64,000 nt of DNA from Rhizobium mayense (lineage in GTDB: Bacteria > Pseudomonadota > Alphaproteobacteria > Rhizobiales > Rhizobiaceae): NCBI RefSeq assembly GCF_030272705.1, contig NZ_JARFYM010000003.1:186001-250000 (forward strand). The letters run 5' to 3'. How positions within the stretch are numbered: the stretch's first letter is position 1; every line of letters starts with the position of its first letter. A model generated the notes under the pieces. The model did not search any database, was not told the origin of the DNA, and worked only from the letters and a program-made list of their open reading frames with translations. The translations under genes and the position numbers were made by a program. Below are positions 17,902 through 27,800 of this stretch, one piece after another.

Positions 17902-18633
17902 TCACAGCAATGGCGGCTCCGGATCGTCGTCGGACGGCTCTTCGATCGGCTCGATGATATCAGGCCTATCGTTTTTCGGCGAACCAACGTCCTTGCCGAT
18001 CGGCCACATGGTTAAGAGCTCAGACGGAAACGGCTTCATGAGGTCATGGGGATCCGGTTCGAAGGAAAGCCAGCGCTCATAGTCCTCCGGATGCAGCATG
18101 ACTGGCATGCGGTCGTGGATCGTCGCCATCAGCTCATTTGGCTGACAGGTGATAATAGCGAATGTCTTCCGCTCAATGCCGCTTTCCGGATCGCGTCGGC
18201 TTGCCCAGATGCCTGCGAGGGCGAAGGGCTCGCCTGACTTCATTGCGATAGCATAGGGCTTCTTGTTTTTGCCGGTTCCATAAATGTCCTTCCATTCGAA
18301 AAAGCCATTGATCGGCACCAGACAGCGTTTTGATTTGTAGGAATGCTTGAACATGCCGTTGGTCGAAATGCCTTCGGACCTTGCGTTGATCATCGGCCTG
18401 CCGGCATCCCTGGCCCACGCCGCAACAAAGCCCCAGCGCGCTGTCGCGAAGACCGGCCCCATAACGTCGGGTTCCTGGACGATCTCGCGGATGATGATCG
18501 GATAGTCCAGTTGCGGCGCCCCGTTATAACGGGGAAAACTGTTGGACAGCGGCTCGACATCACCGGGGCCGGCAAAGGCGAAGTTGGCAAGCAGTTCCCT
18601 CAGGGATGTTTGGATGTAGATGCGTCCACACAC
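17902..18633 (-). CDS. SRAP/HMCES-type abasic-site processing protein (YedK-like)
   Basis: The 243-aa protein starts MCGRIYI, giving the Cys2 that crosslinks to abasic sites in ssDNA once Met1 is removed. Other family landmarks are NARSEGI, RCLVPINGFFEWK and the His in IHDRMPVML. The family protects abasic sites in single-stranded DNA, and YedK is the E. coli model. The C-terminal 35 residues are acidic and Asp/Glu/Pro-rich and look disordered. It stands alone on the minus strand. Confidence 0.93.
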   Translation of the reverse strand: MCGRIYIQTSLRELLANFAFAGPGDVEPLSNSFPRYNGAPQLDYPIIIREIVQEPDVMGPVFATARWGFVAAWARDAGRPMINARSEGISTNGMFKHSYKSKRCLVPINGFFEWKDIYGTGKNKKPYAIAMKSGEPFALAGIWASRRDPESGIERKTFAIITCQPNELMATIHDRMPVMLHPEDYERWLSFEPDPHDLMKPFPSELLTMWPIGKDVGSPKNDRPDIIEPIEEPSDDDPEPPLL

Positions 18634-18862
18634 AATCTATCCTCCCCAAATAGATGTTGGCGCGCCGGGCGGTCGGCGCCACTCTATCATTTACCGTCAC
18701 CTCGAATTCCGTCGTCAACGTTTTCACGGTCTTCACTGTGATGCGAAGGCCTCCGATCCGCTGTCGGCGGGCCGGTTCATCTGTCTCCGCATATGCATGG
18801 TGAACCATGGATGGCGGATTCGCCATCCATCAATGCGTTGCCAGCTGACGGATCGAGCGATG

Positions 18863-19513
18863 TTATTTAACCTGATCGGCGGTGACACCGAACACCACGT
18901 TTTTGCGCGTCGATTTCAGGGTTTCCTGCGCGCTTCCGTCATAGCCGCCATTACCAATCGTTATTTTGTCAAAGGGCGGGCGGCTATAAACATCTGCCTT
19001 CTTGGCTACCGCTACAGCGGAAGTGATATAGTAGGGCTTGTTTCGTGGCAGGATTGTTTCTCTACATGCTTTTGCGATGTTATTGGTAATGAGCTTCGTC
19101 GGATCGTCATCCGTGTTCATTGTTGACGTCGTGAAGCCCGTTACCTTTACCCTGGTGTATGGAACTCTGAGCGTCGTGACGCCGACACCAAAGTAAGCGC
19201 CTGAAAGATAGACTTGATCTTGCACAACCTCGTCCGGATCGGAGCTTGCGGATGTGAATGAAAGGGCTTTCAGCGCGTTTTGCTTCTTGAAGTCATTCTG
19301 ACAAAGCTCATAGAATTTTCCGGCGGAATCCTGATGATAGATCCGGCCTGGCTTAAGGAGGTCGGGTGAAACGAGGGCGGTAGAGTACGCGCCGGGTCTT
19401 AATGCTTGAGACGCGGCGGTTTGACTTAGAAGTGGGTTCGGTTTCTGGATGACCTCGCCTGCACAAGACGTCAGCATCAATAGTCCAAAACAACTCATAT
19501 AAAGCTTCTGCAT
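18863..19513 (-). CDS. Lipoprotein, unknown function
   Basis: The 216-aa protein begins MQKLYMSCFGLLMLTSCAGE, a short signal with lipobox LTSC. AGAGGG precedes the ATG at 19513; the frame is open further up to 19666 but those codons have no support. The mature part contains no domain I can identify. TNNIAKACRETILPRNKP and VPYTRVKVTGF are the most structured segments. Lower GC than core genes suggests acquisition. Probably periplasmic and membrane-anchored. Confidence 0.65.
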   Translation of the reverse strand: MQKLYMSCFGLLMLTSCAGEVIQKPNPLLSQTAASQALRPGAYSTALVSPDLLKPGRIYHQDSAGKFYELCQNDFKKQNALKALSFTSASSDPDEVVQDQVYLSGAYFGVGVTTLRVPYTRVKVTGFTTSTMNTDDDPTKLITNNIAKACRETILPRNKPYYITSAVAVAKKADVYSRPPFDKITIGNGGYDGSAQETLKSTRKNVVFGVTADQVK

Positions 19514-19760
19514 CCAAAGACCCTCTTTTAGTGGCAAAGTATTTAGCGTGAATGATTTTAAACTATAGAGGGAAACGAAGTACTGATTCTGGTTGTAAGT
19601 CAATCGAGACTGCAGTGACGAAGAAGTAAACGCACATAAATGCAAAACGAACGCCAGCGCGAACACGAAGCTTCGCCCTTAACCAACACCTAAAGCGACA
19701 TATTTTAAGAGGCGCTTCGGCGAGAGCTGGAATTTATTCGGTTGAACAAAGGAGGATGAA

Positions 19761-19922
19761 ATGCTGCGCAATATCCTGCTGGTTATCCTGATCGTGGTCA
19801 TGTTCGGCGCGTTGCCGTACTGGCCCTACATGGCGCCGCTTGGATTTGGCTATGGTCCCTCAAGCGTCGCACTCGTCCTGCTGGCCATTGTCCTAATGCT
19901 GGTGCGCATGAGGCGGATATAG
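19761..19922 (+). CDS. DUF3309 family small membrane protein
   Basis: The 53-aa micro-protein begins MLRNILLVILIVVMFGALP and carries a second hydrophobic stretch SSVALVLLAIVLMLV before a basic end MRRI. The sequence between the two (YWPYMAPLGFGYGPS) has the Trp/Tyr/Gly pattern of DUF3309. A strong AGGAGG site lies six bases before the ATG. Function unknown; related genes are often stress-induced in soil bacteria, but nothing in this sequence proves that here. Confidence 0.82.
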   Translation: MLRNILLVILIVVMFGALPYWPYMAPLGFGYGPSSVALVLLAIVLMLVRMRRI

Positions 19923-20126
19923 AGCCTGTTGCCGGCGCCGAGTTGTGAGCGCGGATCGAGCAGGGTGGTATCGAATGGCTAAGGCAATGGGGCGCCGCCA
20001 TTTTTGCTTGAAACTAAGGGGATTCGCAGCTAAGCAAAAATCCGTGTTGCTCGGCCTTCACGGGTCGGGGAAAGACGAAAGAAGCAAAAGGCGGGACTGT
20101 CCCGCTTACCCGGAGGCGCTGCAGCG

Positions 20127-20432
20127 ATGCCTGCCAAGATTTACCGTCCCGCAAAAACCGCCATGCAGTCCGGCAAGGCCAAGACCCATTTGTGGGTTCT
20201 GGAATTCGACCAGGAAATCCCGCGCAAGATCGATCCGATCATGGGCTATACCTCTTCGGCCGACACGCGTCAGCAGCTCAAGCTGACCTTCGAGACGCAG
20301 GAGCAGGCCGAGGCCTATGCCCAGCGTAACGGCATCGAATATCGCGTGCTCGCCCCCAAGGATGCCAACCGCCAGGTGGTTTCCTACACCGACAACTTCC
20401 GTTTCAATCGTATCCAGCCGTGGACCCATTGA
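20127..20432 (+). CDS. NDUFS4-like respiratory complex I accessory subunit
   Basis: The 101-aa protein (MPAKIYRPAKTAMQSGKAKT, then PIMGYTSSADTRQQLKL and FETQEQAEAYAQRNGI) belongs to the ETC complex I NDUFS4/18-kDa family, found in alphaproteobacteria and mitochondria. It should bind the peripheral arm of NADH dehydrogenase near the FMN-proximal subunits. As in other rhizobia it sits alone rather than in the nuo operon. CGGAGG precedes the start. Confidence 0.92.
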   Translation: MPAKIYRPAKTAMQSGKAKTHLWVLEFDQEIPRKIDPIMGYTSSADTRQQLKLTFETQEQAEAYAQRNGIEYRVLAPKDANRQVVSYTDNFRFNRIQPWTH

Positions 20433-20527
20433 GTCCAGCGCGGATTGAATTCGGCGCCCATTGAGTTTGACGAAAGTTTCAGGCATGTGTTGTCAGCCGC
20501 GACACCTTCGCGGCGGCTTGGATTTCA

Positions 20528-20604
<77 letters not shown>

Positions 20605-20648
20605 TGTCTTTCTTTGTCCATACCGAAGAGATGGGTAACAGAACGTAC

Positions 20649-20777
20649 CTAAGACTTAGGTGACAACCTCGTGCCGAACGGGTTGTCGATGGTTTGCAAG
20701 GTCCTCTGTTCCAGGTCGATATATCCCAGATCATAATGCATCAAGCTGACGAGCCAAATGGCAGCGACCATCGCCCA
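20649..20777 (-). pseudogene. C-terminal fragment of an IS481-family-like transposase
   Basis: The minus-strand frame reads IWLVSLMHYDLGYIDLEQ and then TIDNPFGTRLSPKS before a stop, which I recognise as the typical C-terminus of integrase-core (IS481-like) transposases in Rhizobiales. Everything upstream of this tail is gone: the adjoining sequence is the ABC ATPase remnant. Confidence 0.6.
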
Positions 20778-20780
20778 CAA

Positions 20781-20963
20781 TCACTGGGGGTTCTCCAGGC
20801 TAAACATCTCCTTTTGCTCGTCATAGGCGAAGAGTTCGCCATAGCGGGCCTAGGAGATGATCGTCTTCAGGGTATCGTCCGCATAGGACTCGGTCATATA
20901 GTCTTCCAGTTCGTTGCGGAACCGTGCCGCCGGAGCCGTGTGGTTCGGGCGTTTGTCGAGCAA
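20781..20963 (-). pseudogene. C-terminal remnant of a NitT/TauT-type ABC ATPase
   Basis: The frame LLDKRPNHTAP then RFRNELEDYMTESYADDTL, an in-frame TAG, and RYGELFAYDEQKEMFSLENPQ before a stop match the C-terminal AAA-associated extension of nitrate/sulfonate-type ABC ATPases. The premature stop (20850-20852) and the lack of any Walker region show it is dead. It is joined directly to a piece of the permease that would normally lie upstream. Confidence 0.7.
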
Positions 20964-21190
20964 ACCTTCTCCGCGAGCTTTGGGCGCAGGCCGATCCACA
21001 CTCCGACCGGCACCCAGATCAGGGTGGCAAGCGCCATTAGAACGATGACGCGCAATAGAAGCCGTCGGCGACGGCCGTCGCCACATCCCACCGGCCTACG
21101 CTGGCCCTGAGATAATTGATACTGAAATAGGCGGACCATGCGGCGGCGCCAATCACCACCACCATCCAGTTCCCGTCCATGGTGCGGGAG
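20964..21190 (-). pseudogene. Remnant of an ABC transporter permease
   Basis: The frame containing VIVLMALATLIWVPVGVWIG then LRPKLAEKV is the EAA-loop-proximal part of a large nitrate/sulfonate-type permease. An upstream piece (MVVVIGAAAWSAYFSINYLRA) lies in another frame, so at least one frameshift is present. The 3' part of the permease and most of the ATPase are deleted. Confidence 0.6.
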
Positions 21191-21201
21191 GTAGCCCCAG
21201 T

Positions 21202-21477
21202 CTGCTCGATGCCATCCATCAAGGGATCGGGAATGATACCCTACGGCGCGCTGAAGACGGCGCCACCGCCGAACTTCGACACCGCTGGCTCGATCTCACT
21301 GCGGGCGAGCAAGAGGTCATGCGGCTTGTGGTCCGAGGTCTGTTGAACAAGCAGATCGCTGCGGCTCTTGGCGTGAGCGAGATCACGGTAAAGGTCCGGC
21401 GCGGCCAGGTCATGCGCAAGATGCGGGCTGGAACCCTCGCCGACCTGGTCAGGATTTCTGACCGACTAGGGGAATAG
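21202..21477 (+). pseudogene. C-terminal remnant of a FixJ/LuxR-type response regulator
   Basis: The plus-strand frame begins LLDAIHQGI (last helix of a receiver domain), then WLDLTAGEQEVMRLVVRG and NKQIAAALGVSEITVKVRRG, a LuxR-type helix-turn-helix. It ends at a normal stop (TAG 21475-21477). No start codon or complete receiver is present; the upstream sequence belongs to the permease remnant on the other strand. Confidence 0.72.
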
Positions 21478-21502
21478 CTCGTGGGATTCCCGCATCTGCA
21501 AT

Positions 21503-21724
21503 GCTTCAGGCGCGATCCTGCCAATTCTGGCTGCTGTCGCTGCGCAGAAGGATGTCCTCGTTCCCGCGGTGTTCGGCGTGTCGCTCGTCGTCCTCGAACC
21601 GTTAGGGGCCACCGGCGCCAAGGCCGGGGGCGCTCAGGCGCCCACGGTCCGAGTCGCCGTTTGGGGCGCCATAGTGATGGCCGTCACGGCCGGCATCGGC
21701 GCGTTGACCGGCAAATCCGTGTGA
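21503..21724 (+). pseudogene. C-terminal remnant of a VIT/CCC1-family metal transporter
   Basis: The frame reads ASGAILPILAAVAAQKDVLV, then GVSLVVLEPLGATGAKAGGA and VRVAVWGAIVMAVTAGIGAL before TGA. This is the last two membrane segments of a VIT1/CCC1-like Fe/Mn transporter. The N-terminal three-quarters are missing. Confidence 0.62.
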
Positions 21725-21817
21725 AGCACGCGAGCGCTGCCGCTTCCGGTATCGCGGCGGATCGATCGGCGAACTTTCCCATCCCCGCACACAAAAGGTT
21801 TAAGCCGCCGGCAAGAT

Positions 21818-21872
21818 GATGCGAAAATGATACGAAAATGAACTGAAACTGACGCCAAAATGATCTGGAGCT
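21818..21872. promoter_or_regulatory. Tandem 11-bp repeat array upstream of the flippase gene
   Basis: Five head-to-tail 11-mers run GATGCGAAAAT, GATACGAAAAT, GAACTGAAACT, GACGCCAAAAT, GATCTGGAGCT; the first two differ at one base and the others are degenerate. A TTGACA hexamer follows at 21874-21879. One-turn spacing is what OmpR/PhoB-type regulators use. Read on the minus strand the units contain TCATTTTC, resembling a pho-box half-site, but in the reverse direction to the gene. Confidence 0.5.
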
Positions 21873-22042
21873 GTTGACACGCGGATTCTGCGAACTAGTT
21901 CCCGCTCAGACGCAGGGGTCCGCCCCATCGATTACTGCCGTGCAAATCTTTACAACCGTCTCAATTCGTAAGGTATTGATACGGAAGGGGATATCTGTGC
22001 GCAAAATGACCGCGTCACAGCGTAATGGGACGTCAATATCGA

Positions 22043-23527
22043 ATGACCAGCATCACCGGACGGCTCGTCAAGGGAAGCATGTGGTTAAGCCTTTCTCGGA
22101 CGATCGTGAACGGGCTTGCGACACTCAGCACATTCGTACTGGCGCGGTATCTGGCGCCCTCTGATTTCGGCGTGGTCGCCCTCGGCATGACGATACTCTT
22201 GATCGTCACGACAGTGACCGAGCTCTCGCTTTCTGAAGCGCTAATCCGTCATAAGGCGCCGAGCGAATCTCATTTCAGCGCAGCATGGACCCTCAATGCC
22301 GCACGCGGGCTGGCGATCTGTATCCTGTTCGCGATCTTTGCTTATCCGACCGCCGTCCTGTTCAATGAACCGAGATTGACGGGCGTCATGCTGGCCCTTG
22401 GCGTCAGCATGCTGATGGGTGGTCTCACCAATCCGCGCCGCATCATGCTCCAGCGCGACTTGATCTTCTGGCAAGAATTCGTACTCGCCGTTTCGCAGAA
22501 GTTCGCCGGCTTCGTCGCCTCCGTCGCAATAGCGGTGATCTATCAAAGCTATTGGGCGCTGGTCATCGGCACTCTCATAAGCCAGGCGACGAATGTCATT
22601 GTCTCCTATCTGGTGCTGCCCTTCCGACCCAGGATCACCTTTCAGCATATGCGGGAGTTCTTCTCCTTTTCCGCCTGGCTCACTGCTGGCCAGATCGTCA
22701 GCACACTCAATTGGCGCTTCGATTATCTGCTGGTCGGCAAGATGCTCGGAGGGATCCAACTCGGCTATTATTCGGTGGGTAGCAATCTTGCCATGATGCC
22801 GACGCGGGAGGCGACTGCGCCTCTCACGCAGACGATCTATCCAGCCTTCGCAGGCATTCGCAATGACCCCGGCAGGCTTGCCGCTGCCTATCAGCGCGTG
22901 CAGGCGCTCGTTGCTGCGGTTGCGCTTCCCGCCGGCATCGGCGTTGCAGTGACCGCCGATCCGCTGGTCAGGCTCGCGCTGGGTGACAGGTGGACGCCGG
23001 TCGTTTTCATCATCCAATCACTTGCCTCGGTCTTTGCGCTGCAGACGCTGGGCTCGCTGGTGCAGCCACTTGGAATGGCGAAGGGTGAGACGCGGGTGCT
23101 GTTCGTCCGCGATACCCAGATGTTCTGCCTGCGGGTGCCGATCATGATCGCGGGTTTGATGCTGTATGGCCTGCCCGGAGTCATCCTGGGCCGTGTGTTC
23201 ACCGGCTTGTTCAGCACTGTTGTCAACATGATGCTCGTACGCCGCTTCACCGGGGTTTCCGTGTTGAAGCAATTGTCCGTGAACCTCCGGGCGCTGGCAA
23301 GCGTCGCGGTGATGGCGGCCGGCGTCTCGCTCGCCTCGAGCCATTTGGCGTCCACGGACGACAAGTTCGTACTCGTGATGCACCTCTCAATACTGATCTT
23401 GCTTGGCGGCCTGCTCTACTGCGGCTCCACCTTCCTGCTGTGGATGTTGATGAAGCGGCCGGCCGGTCCTGAAACGGAGGTCCGAACGATACTCGGCAAA
23501 GTGTTGCCGAGACTACGCCTTGCCTGA
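22043..23527 (+). CDS. Polysaccharide flippase, Wzx/PST family
   Basis: About 494 aa with some 12-14 hydrophobic segments. The N-terminus, ITGRLVKGSMWLSLSRTIVN then TFVLARYLAPSDFGVVALG, is the signature of PST/MOP-superfamily exporters such as ExoT/WzxC. These flip lipid-linked oligosaccharides across the inner membrane. The ATG at 22043 is favoured (GGGACG upstream, MTSITGR start), with 22025 possible. It is followed by a pyruvyl-transferase gene after 57 bp. No glycosyltransferases are present nearby, so the substrate must be assembled elsewhere. An 11-bp repeat array precedes it. Confidence 0.88.
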   Translation: MTSITGRLVKGSMWLSLSRTIVNGLATLSTFVLARYLAPSDFGVVALGMTILLIVTTVTELSLSEALIRHKAPSESHFSAAWTLNAARGLAICILFAIFAYPTAVLFNEPRLTGVMLALGVSMLMGGLTNPRRIMLQRDLIFWQEFVLAVSQKFAGFVASVAIAVIYQSYWALVIGTLISQATNVIVSYLVLPFRPRITFQHMREFFSFSAWLTAGQIVSTLNWRFDYLLVGKMLGGIQLGYYSVGSNLAMMPTREATAPLTQTIYPAFAGIRNDPGRLAAAYQRVQALVAAVALPAGIGVAVTADPLVRLALGDRWTPVVFIIQSLASVFALQTLGSLVQPLGMAKGETRVLFVRDTQMFCLRVPIMIAGLMLYGLPGVILGRVFTGLFSTVVNMMLVRRFTGVSVLKQLSVNLRALASVAVMAAGVSLASSHLASTDDKFVLVMHLSILILLGGLLYCGSTFLLWMLMKRPAGPETEVRTILGKVLPRLRLA

Positions 23528-23584
23528 AGAAGGTACGGCCGATCGAGGCTGGACTGCCTTGTCATCGAAAAGGGGAATGGGGAA

Positions 23585-24595
23585 ATGACATTGCAATCAA
23601 ATCAAACTTTGATCACGAAATTGGAAGGTATGATCCACGATTGCCTGAAAGACTACATCAGCCATGACGAGCCTTTGGCAATCCTCGACTTTCCCGACAT
23701 CCGCAACTGCGGCGACTCGGCCATTTGGTTGGGCGAAATGGCCTATCTCGACAAGAGATACGGTAAGCGCCCGACCTATGTGTCGCGGATCTACGACTTT
23801 TCGGCTGAGCAACTCGAGCAAACCGTGCCGACCGGTCCGATATTCATTCATGGAGGCGGCAATTTCGGCGACATCTGGGATGCACATCAGGACTTCCGCG
23901 AACAGGTCCTGGAGCGGTTTCCTCATCGTCAGGTGATTCAGTTTCCGCAATCCATCCACTACAAGTCTCAGGCGCGCCTGGACGAAAGCGCGCGCGTCAT
24001 CGGGCGTCATAAGCACTTCGTGTTGCTGGTGCGCGACGAGGAGTCGAAGGAGTTCGCGCTCAAGCATTTCGATTGCGAAGTGCGGCTTTGCCCCGATATG
24101 GCCTTCTGCATCGGCGCAATCCAGCCGGAGGAATCGGAATTTCCGGTGCTCGCCATGCTGAGATCCGATATCGAGAAGGTCGGAAATGCCGATCTTTCCG
24201 CCTATCCCGATATTCCGAAAGAGGACTGGACCACCGAATCCGCCAGGCGCGTGCGCGTCGCCAAAGCGCTTGGCGCGGCAACGGCTCTTCTGGCTCTCAA
24301 ACCAGCCGAAATACGGCTGCGCAAACTCGACGCGGCAGCTCATAATCGGGTGCGCCGTGGCATCCGCCAGATCTCCCGCGGCCGCACGATCGTCACCGAC
24401 AGGCTGCATGTCCACATTTGCTCGTTGCTGCTTGGACGCCCCCATGCCGTGCTGGATAACAACTACGGCAAGATACGTCGGTTCATGGCCGCATTTTCAG
24501 GTGATACCGATTTGGCATACAAGGCGACATCGCTCGACGATGGGATCGCCTGGGCACGCTCCAGGGCCGGTCAATCATTGTTGCCTGCCGCTTAG
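23585..24595 (+). CDS. Polysaccharide pyruvyl transferase family protein
   Basis: The 336-aa protein has the glycosyltransferase-B-like pyruvyl-transferase pattern: FPDIRNCGDSAIWLGE near residue 35, IFIHGGGNFGDIWDAHQDFR, and VIQFPQSIHY. Further on are VRLCPDMAFCIG and, near the end, IVTDRLHVHICSLLLGRPHA then VLDNNYGKI. Such enzymes move pyruvate from phosphoenolpyruvate onto a sugar to form a ketal, as ExoV does in succinoglycan synthesis. GGGGAA precedes the ATG. Together with the flippase it forms a small exopolysaccharide modification/export unit. Confidence 0.88.
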   Translation: MTLQSNQTLITKLEGMIHDCLKDYISHDEPLAILDFPDIRNCGDSAIWLGEMAYLDKRYGKRPTYVSRIYDFSAEQLEQTVPTGPIFIHGGGNFGDIWDAHQDFREQVLERFPHRQVIQFPQSIHYKSQARLDESARVIGRHKHFVLLVRDEESKEFALKHFDCEVRLCPDMAFCIGAIQPEESEFPVLAMLRSDIEKVGNADLSAYPDIPKEDWTTESARRVRVAKALGAATALLALKPAEIRLRKLDAAAHNRVRRGIRQISRGRTIVTDRLHVHICSLLLGRPHAVLDNNYGKIRRFMAAFSGDTDLAYKATSLDDGIAWARSRAGQSLLPAA

Positions 24596-24864
24596 CGTGC
24601 AGCGCTTAGACTTGCATGTCGCCTCGATTGCATAGCCGCCGACGTGCAGCGGTATAGCAGGAGGGTGCGCCGCTCGCGCGTCGATCGCTGGCATCTGGGG
24701 CGCTGGCTTATTGCCGACTGGCGCGCGACGGATTTACATAGGAGAGGGCACCGCCACGGCGCCGTAGCCAGGCGGACCTGTTGCCCACGACGGGCTCACA
24801 GGCGTGGATTGGTTCGCAAATTTGCGTTACTCTGAGCCTTCGGGGAAAGGGTTGGGGGCCCCCT
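24596..24864. other. Intergenic region before the cyclase gene
   Basis: 269 bp without a supported gene. It probably holds the promoter of the cyclase gene; I see no clear -35/-10 pair. Confidence 0.4.
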
Positions 24865-27800
24865 ATGTCGGATAGGAGCTTGCTTGAGGCACGGCTGATC
24901 GAGAGTTTCGCGCCACCGCCGCTGAGGCTCTTTGGCAAAGAGCCCTCCATAGCGCCGGATCGCCGCATGGCACTGCTGTGGCTGGACGTCGTCGGCTTCA
25001 CCCGGATTACAACGCATTTTCTTGCGCGGGGACCCGCCGGCATTGAAAATCTGGCCAACCTGCTGGAACTGCATTTCGCCGGGCTTATCGACATGATCGT
25101 CGCCCATGGCGGCGAGCCGTTGATGTTTGCGGGCGATGGGCTGCTTGCCGGCTGGCCGTGCGCTGGCTCGACCCCTCATGAGGCTCTTCTACGCGCGGCG
25201 GCGTGCGCCCAGCAAATTCTTGCGGCGTCGCGTGGTGCCTTGCCTTCGGGAGAGCCGATCGAACTCCATGCCGTGCTCGCCTTCGGGCAGTGCCATACCG
25301 CCGAGATCGGAACCGGGAGCCTGCGGCTCCACGTGACCGTGGGAAACGGGCTCGCCGATTTGCAGGAGGCAAGCGCCACACGGGCCAAGGGACAGTTGCT
25401 GGTTTCGGCCGCCGCACGTTCGATCCTCGGTGATGCGGCGACCGTGCGATCGGCCGGCCGCGACGCGATCGTCCTGACGTCATTACGCGGTGCACCCGAC
25501 CCGACGCCATTGGCCATTCCGCCGCTGACTTCGGAAGCACGCGAACGCCTGGCCGGTCTTGTACCGCTCCCCGTTGCACTCCGCCTCGACGGCAGGCTTC
25601 TCGATTGGACCGCCGAACTCAGGCGCATTTCGGTCGTGTTCGTGGCCCTGCCTCGGCTGGATCACGCTTCGCCCGACATTTTATCCCGGCTGGAGTCGAT
25701 CGTAGCCGCAATCGCGCCAGAGGTCCTTGAGCAAGACGGGTTTATACAGCAACTCCGAGTAGACGAGCGCGGTGCAAACCTCGTCATCGTTTTCGGGATT
25801 CCGCCTGTTGCGCACGCGGATGATCCCGTGCGGGCGGTCCGATGTGCCGTCGACATGCGTGATGCGCTGCGCGCTATAGGCCAGCCCAGCAGTATCGGCG
25901 TCGCAACGGGGACGGCCTTTTGCGGATTGATCGGAAACGATGTCTTCCGCGCCTGGACCACCTACAGCGAAGCGGTCAATCTTGCCGCCCGGCTCCAGGG
26001 GTTGCAGCAAGGCACGATCCAGTGCGACGAAGCCACGGTCCGCGGGGCGCAGGATGCCATATCCTTCGTTCCGATCGGTCACAGCCAAGTGCGTGGATTG
26101 GATCTCAATGTCCCCGTCTGGACACCCAGGCGGCAGGATCGCGCCGAGCTCGACGAACTGATGCATGGACGTGAGCGCGAACTCAAGCGCATTCTGAGCG
26201 CCCTGGAAGATGCGGCGCAGTCCGGCAATTCTCGATTTGTCATCGTCGAGGCGGAATCCGGGATGGGTAAATCACGCCTGCTGGCGGAGTTGCATCATCG
26301 CCTGGCGACCGAGCGATCCACGACCTTGGGCGGCATCGCGGACCGGATCGAGCGTCACGTTCCTTATCGAGGCTGGCGAGGCGTGCTTACCCAACTGCTC
26401 GGTCTCGATGCCAAACAGCCGGAGTCACAGCGGCGTGCAGCCGCCTTGAACGCGCTCAGCCCGGAGCTCGCGCCTAGCGCGGCACTCCTGAACGCCGTCT
26501 TGCAACTCGATTTTCCCGAAACGGCCGAATTGGAAGCGATGAGCGCGCCCCAGCGCACGGAGGCCCGGCTCGATTTGCTGGTTTCGCTTCTCCGGCGTGC
26601 CGCTTGCGGTGGCTCGTTGCTGGTGACAATCGACGACGCCCAATGGCTGGATGACGAGAGTTGGACACTGGCGACGAAGGCCGTTCGTGCCGTGCGCGGT
26701 CTCTGTCTGGTGATGGCCATGCAGCCGATGGAGGAGGACGCGCGGATAGAAACGCTGTCGGACGGCGGCGCGCTGCGACTGAAGCTGGAAGGGCTATCGG
26801 ATGAAGAACAGGACGGGCTGGCGCTGACCCGACTCGGCGCCGAACGCATTGCGCCGGATCTGGCGAACCTGCTGCATGCTCGCGCCCGAGGGCATCCATT
26901 TTTCTGTCTTGAACTGGCCCGGGCGCTCCATGACGAAGGCTTGATCGACGTGGTGGACGGCACCTGTCGTATCGCGCAACATCTGGCCGACGATCGCTTG
27001 CCTCTGCCGGATTCGATTCATGCTGCAGTGGCGCGCCGCATCGACCGTCTCGATCTTGAAAGCCAGGTGACCCTCAAGGTCGCAAGCGCCGCGGGCCTGC
27101 GTTTTCCGACCGCCCTTGTGGCCGCTGTACACCCCACCGCGAACGCCGAACAGGCGGTCGTCGGCCGTCACCTGGCGATGCACCACCGTGCGGGCATGCT
27201 GCAGCCGGACCACATCGACGAATTGGACGGCTATAGCTTTTGTCATGGCATTATGCGCGATGTTGCCTATGAGCTGATGCTCTACGGGCAGCGCAAGCAA
27301 TTGCACAAGGCAATCGCCGACTGGTATGAACAAAACAGCGCCCTCGACATGTCACGCTTTTACGCGTTGCTCGCGCATCACTTGGAGGCGGCAGGCGAAC
27401 CGGTACGGGCGGTTCACTATCTCAGGCTCGAAGCCGAGCGTGTTTTTGGTCTGGGATTCGTGCGGCAATCCCTTTCGATCGGTCTGCACGGTGCGGCCCT
27501 TCTCGGCTCCGAAGTACCGGCCGATGGCGCGGGGCTCCAAAAGGCGATCGGCCAGGAGATGGAGCAGATCGCTGCGCTGCTCGGCGACAGGCAGCCGGCA
27601 GATCTCATCGACCTGCCGCAACTGCAGGACGAACATGTCGCTAGCCTCGTGCCGCTATTGCTGAGCATCGCGCCCTACGCCTACCAAAGTCAGCAACCCG
27701 AACTGTTCGCGCTGCTCGGGGCGAGATGTCTGCGCCTGACGCTTGCTCACGGCCAGGCCGTTTTCACGCCCGATGTCTACGCGATGTATTCGGTTGTCCA

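Noticed and set aside
21481..21819. 112-codon plus-strand frame in the debris zone
   Set aside because: Arg-rich out-of-frame reading of the VIT/CCC1 remnant; the other frame gives recognisable membrane segments.
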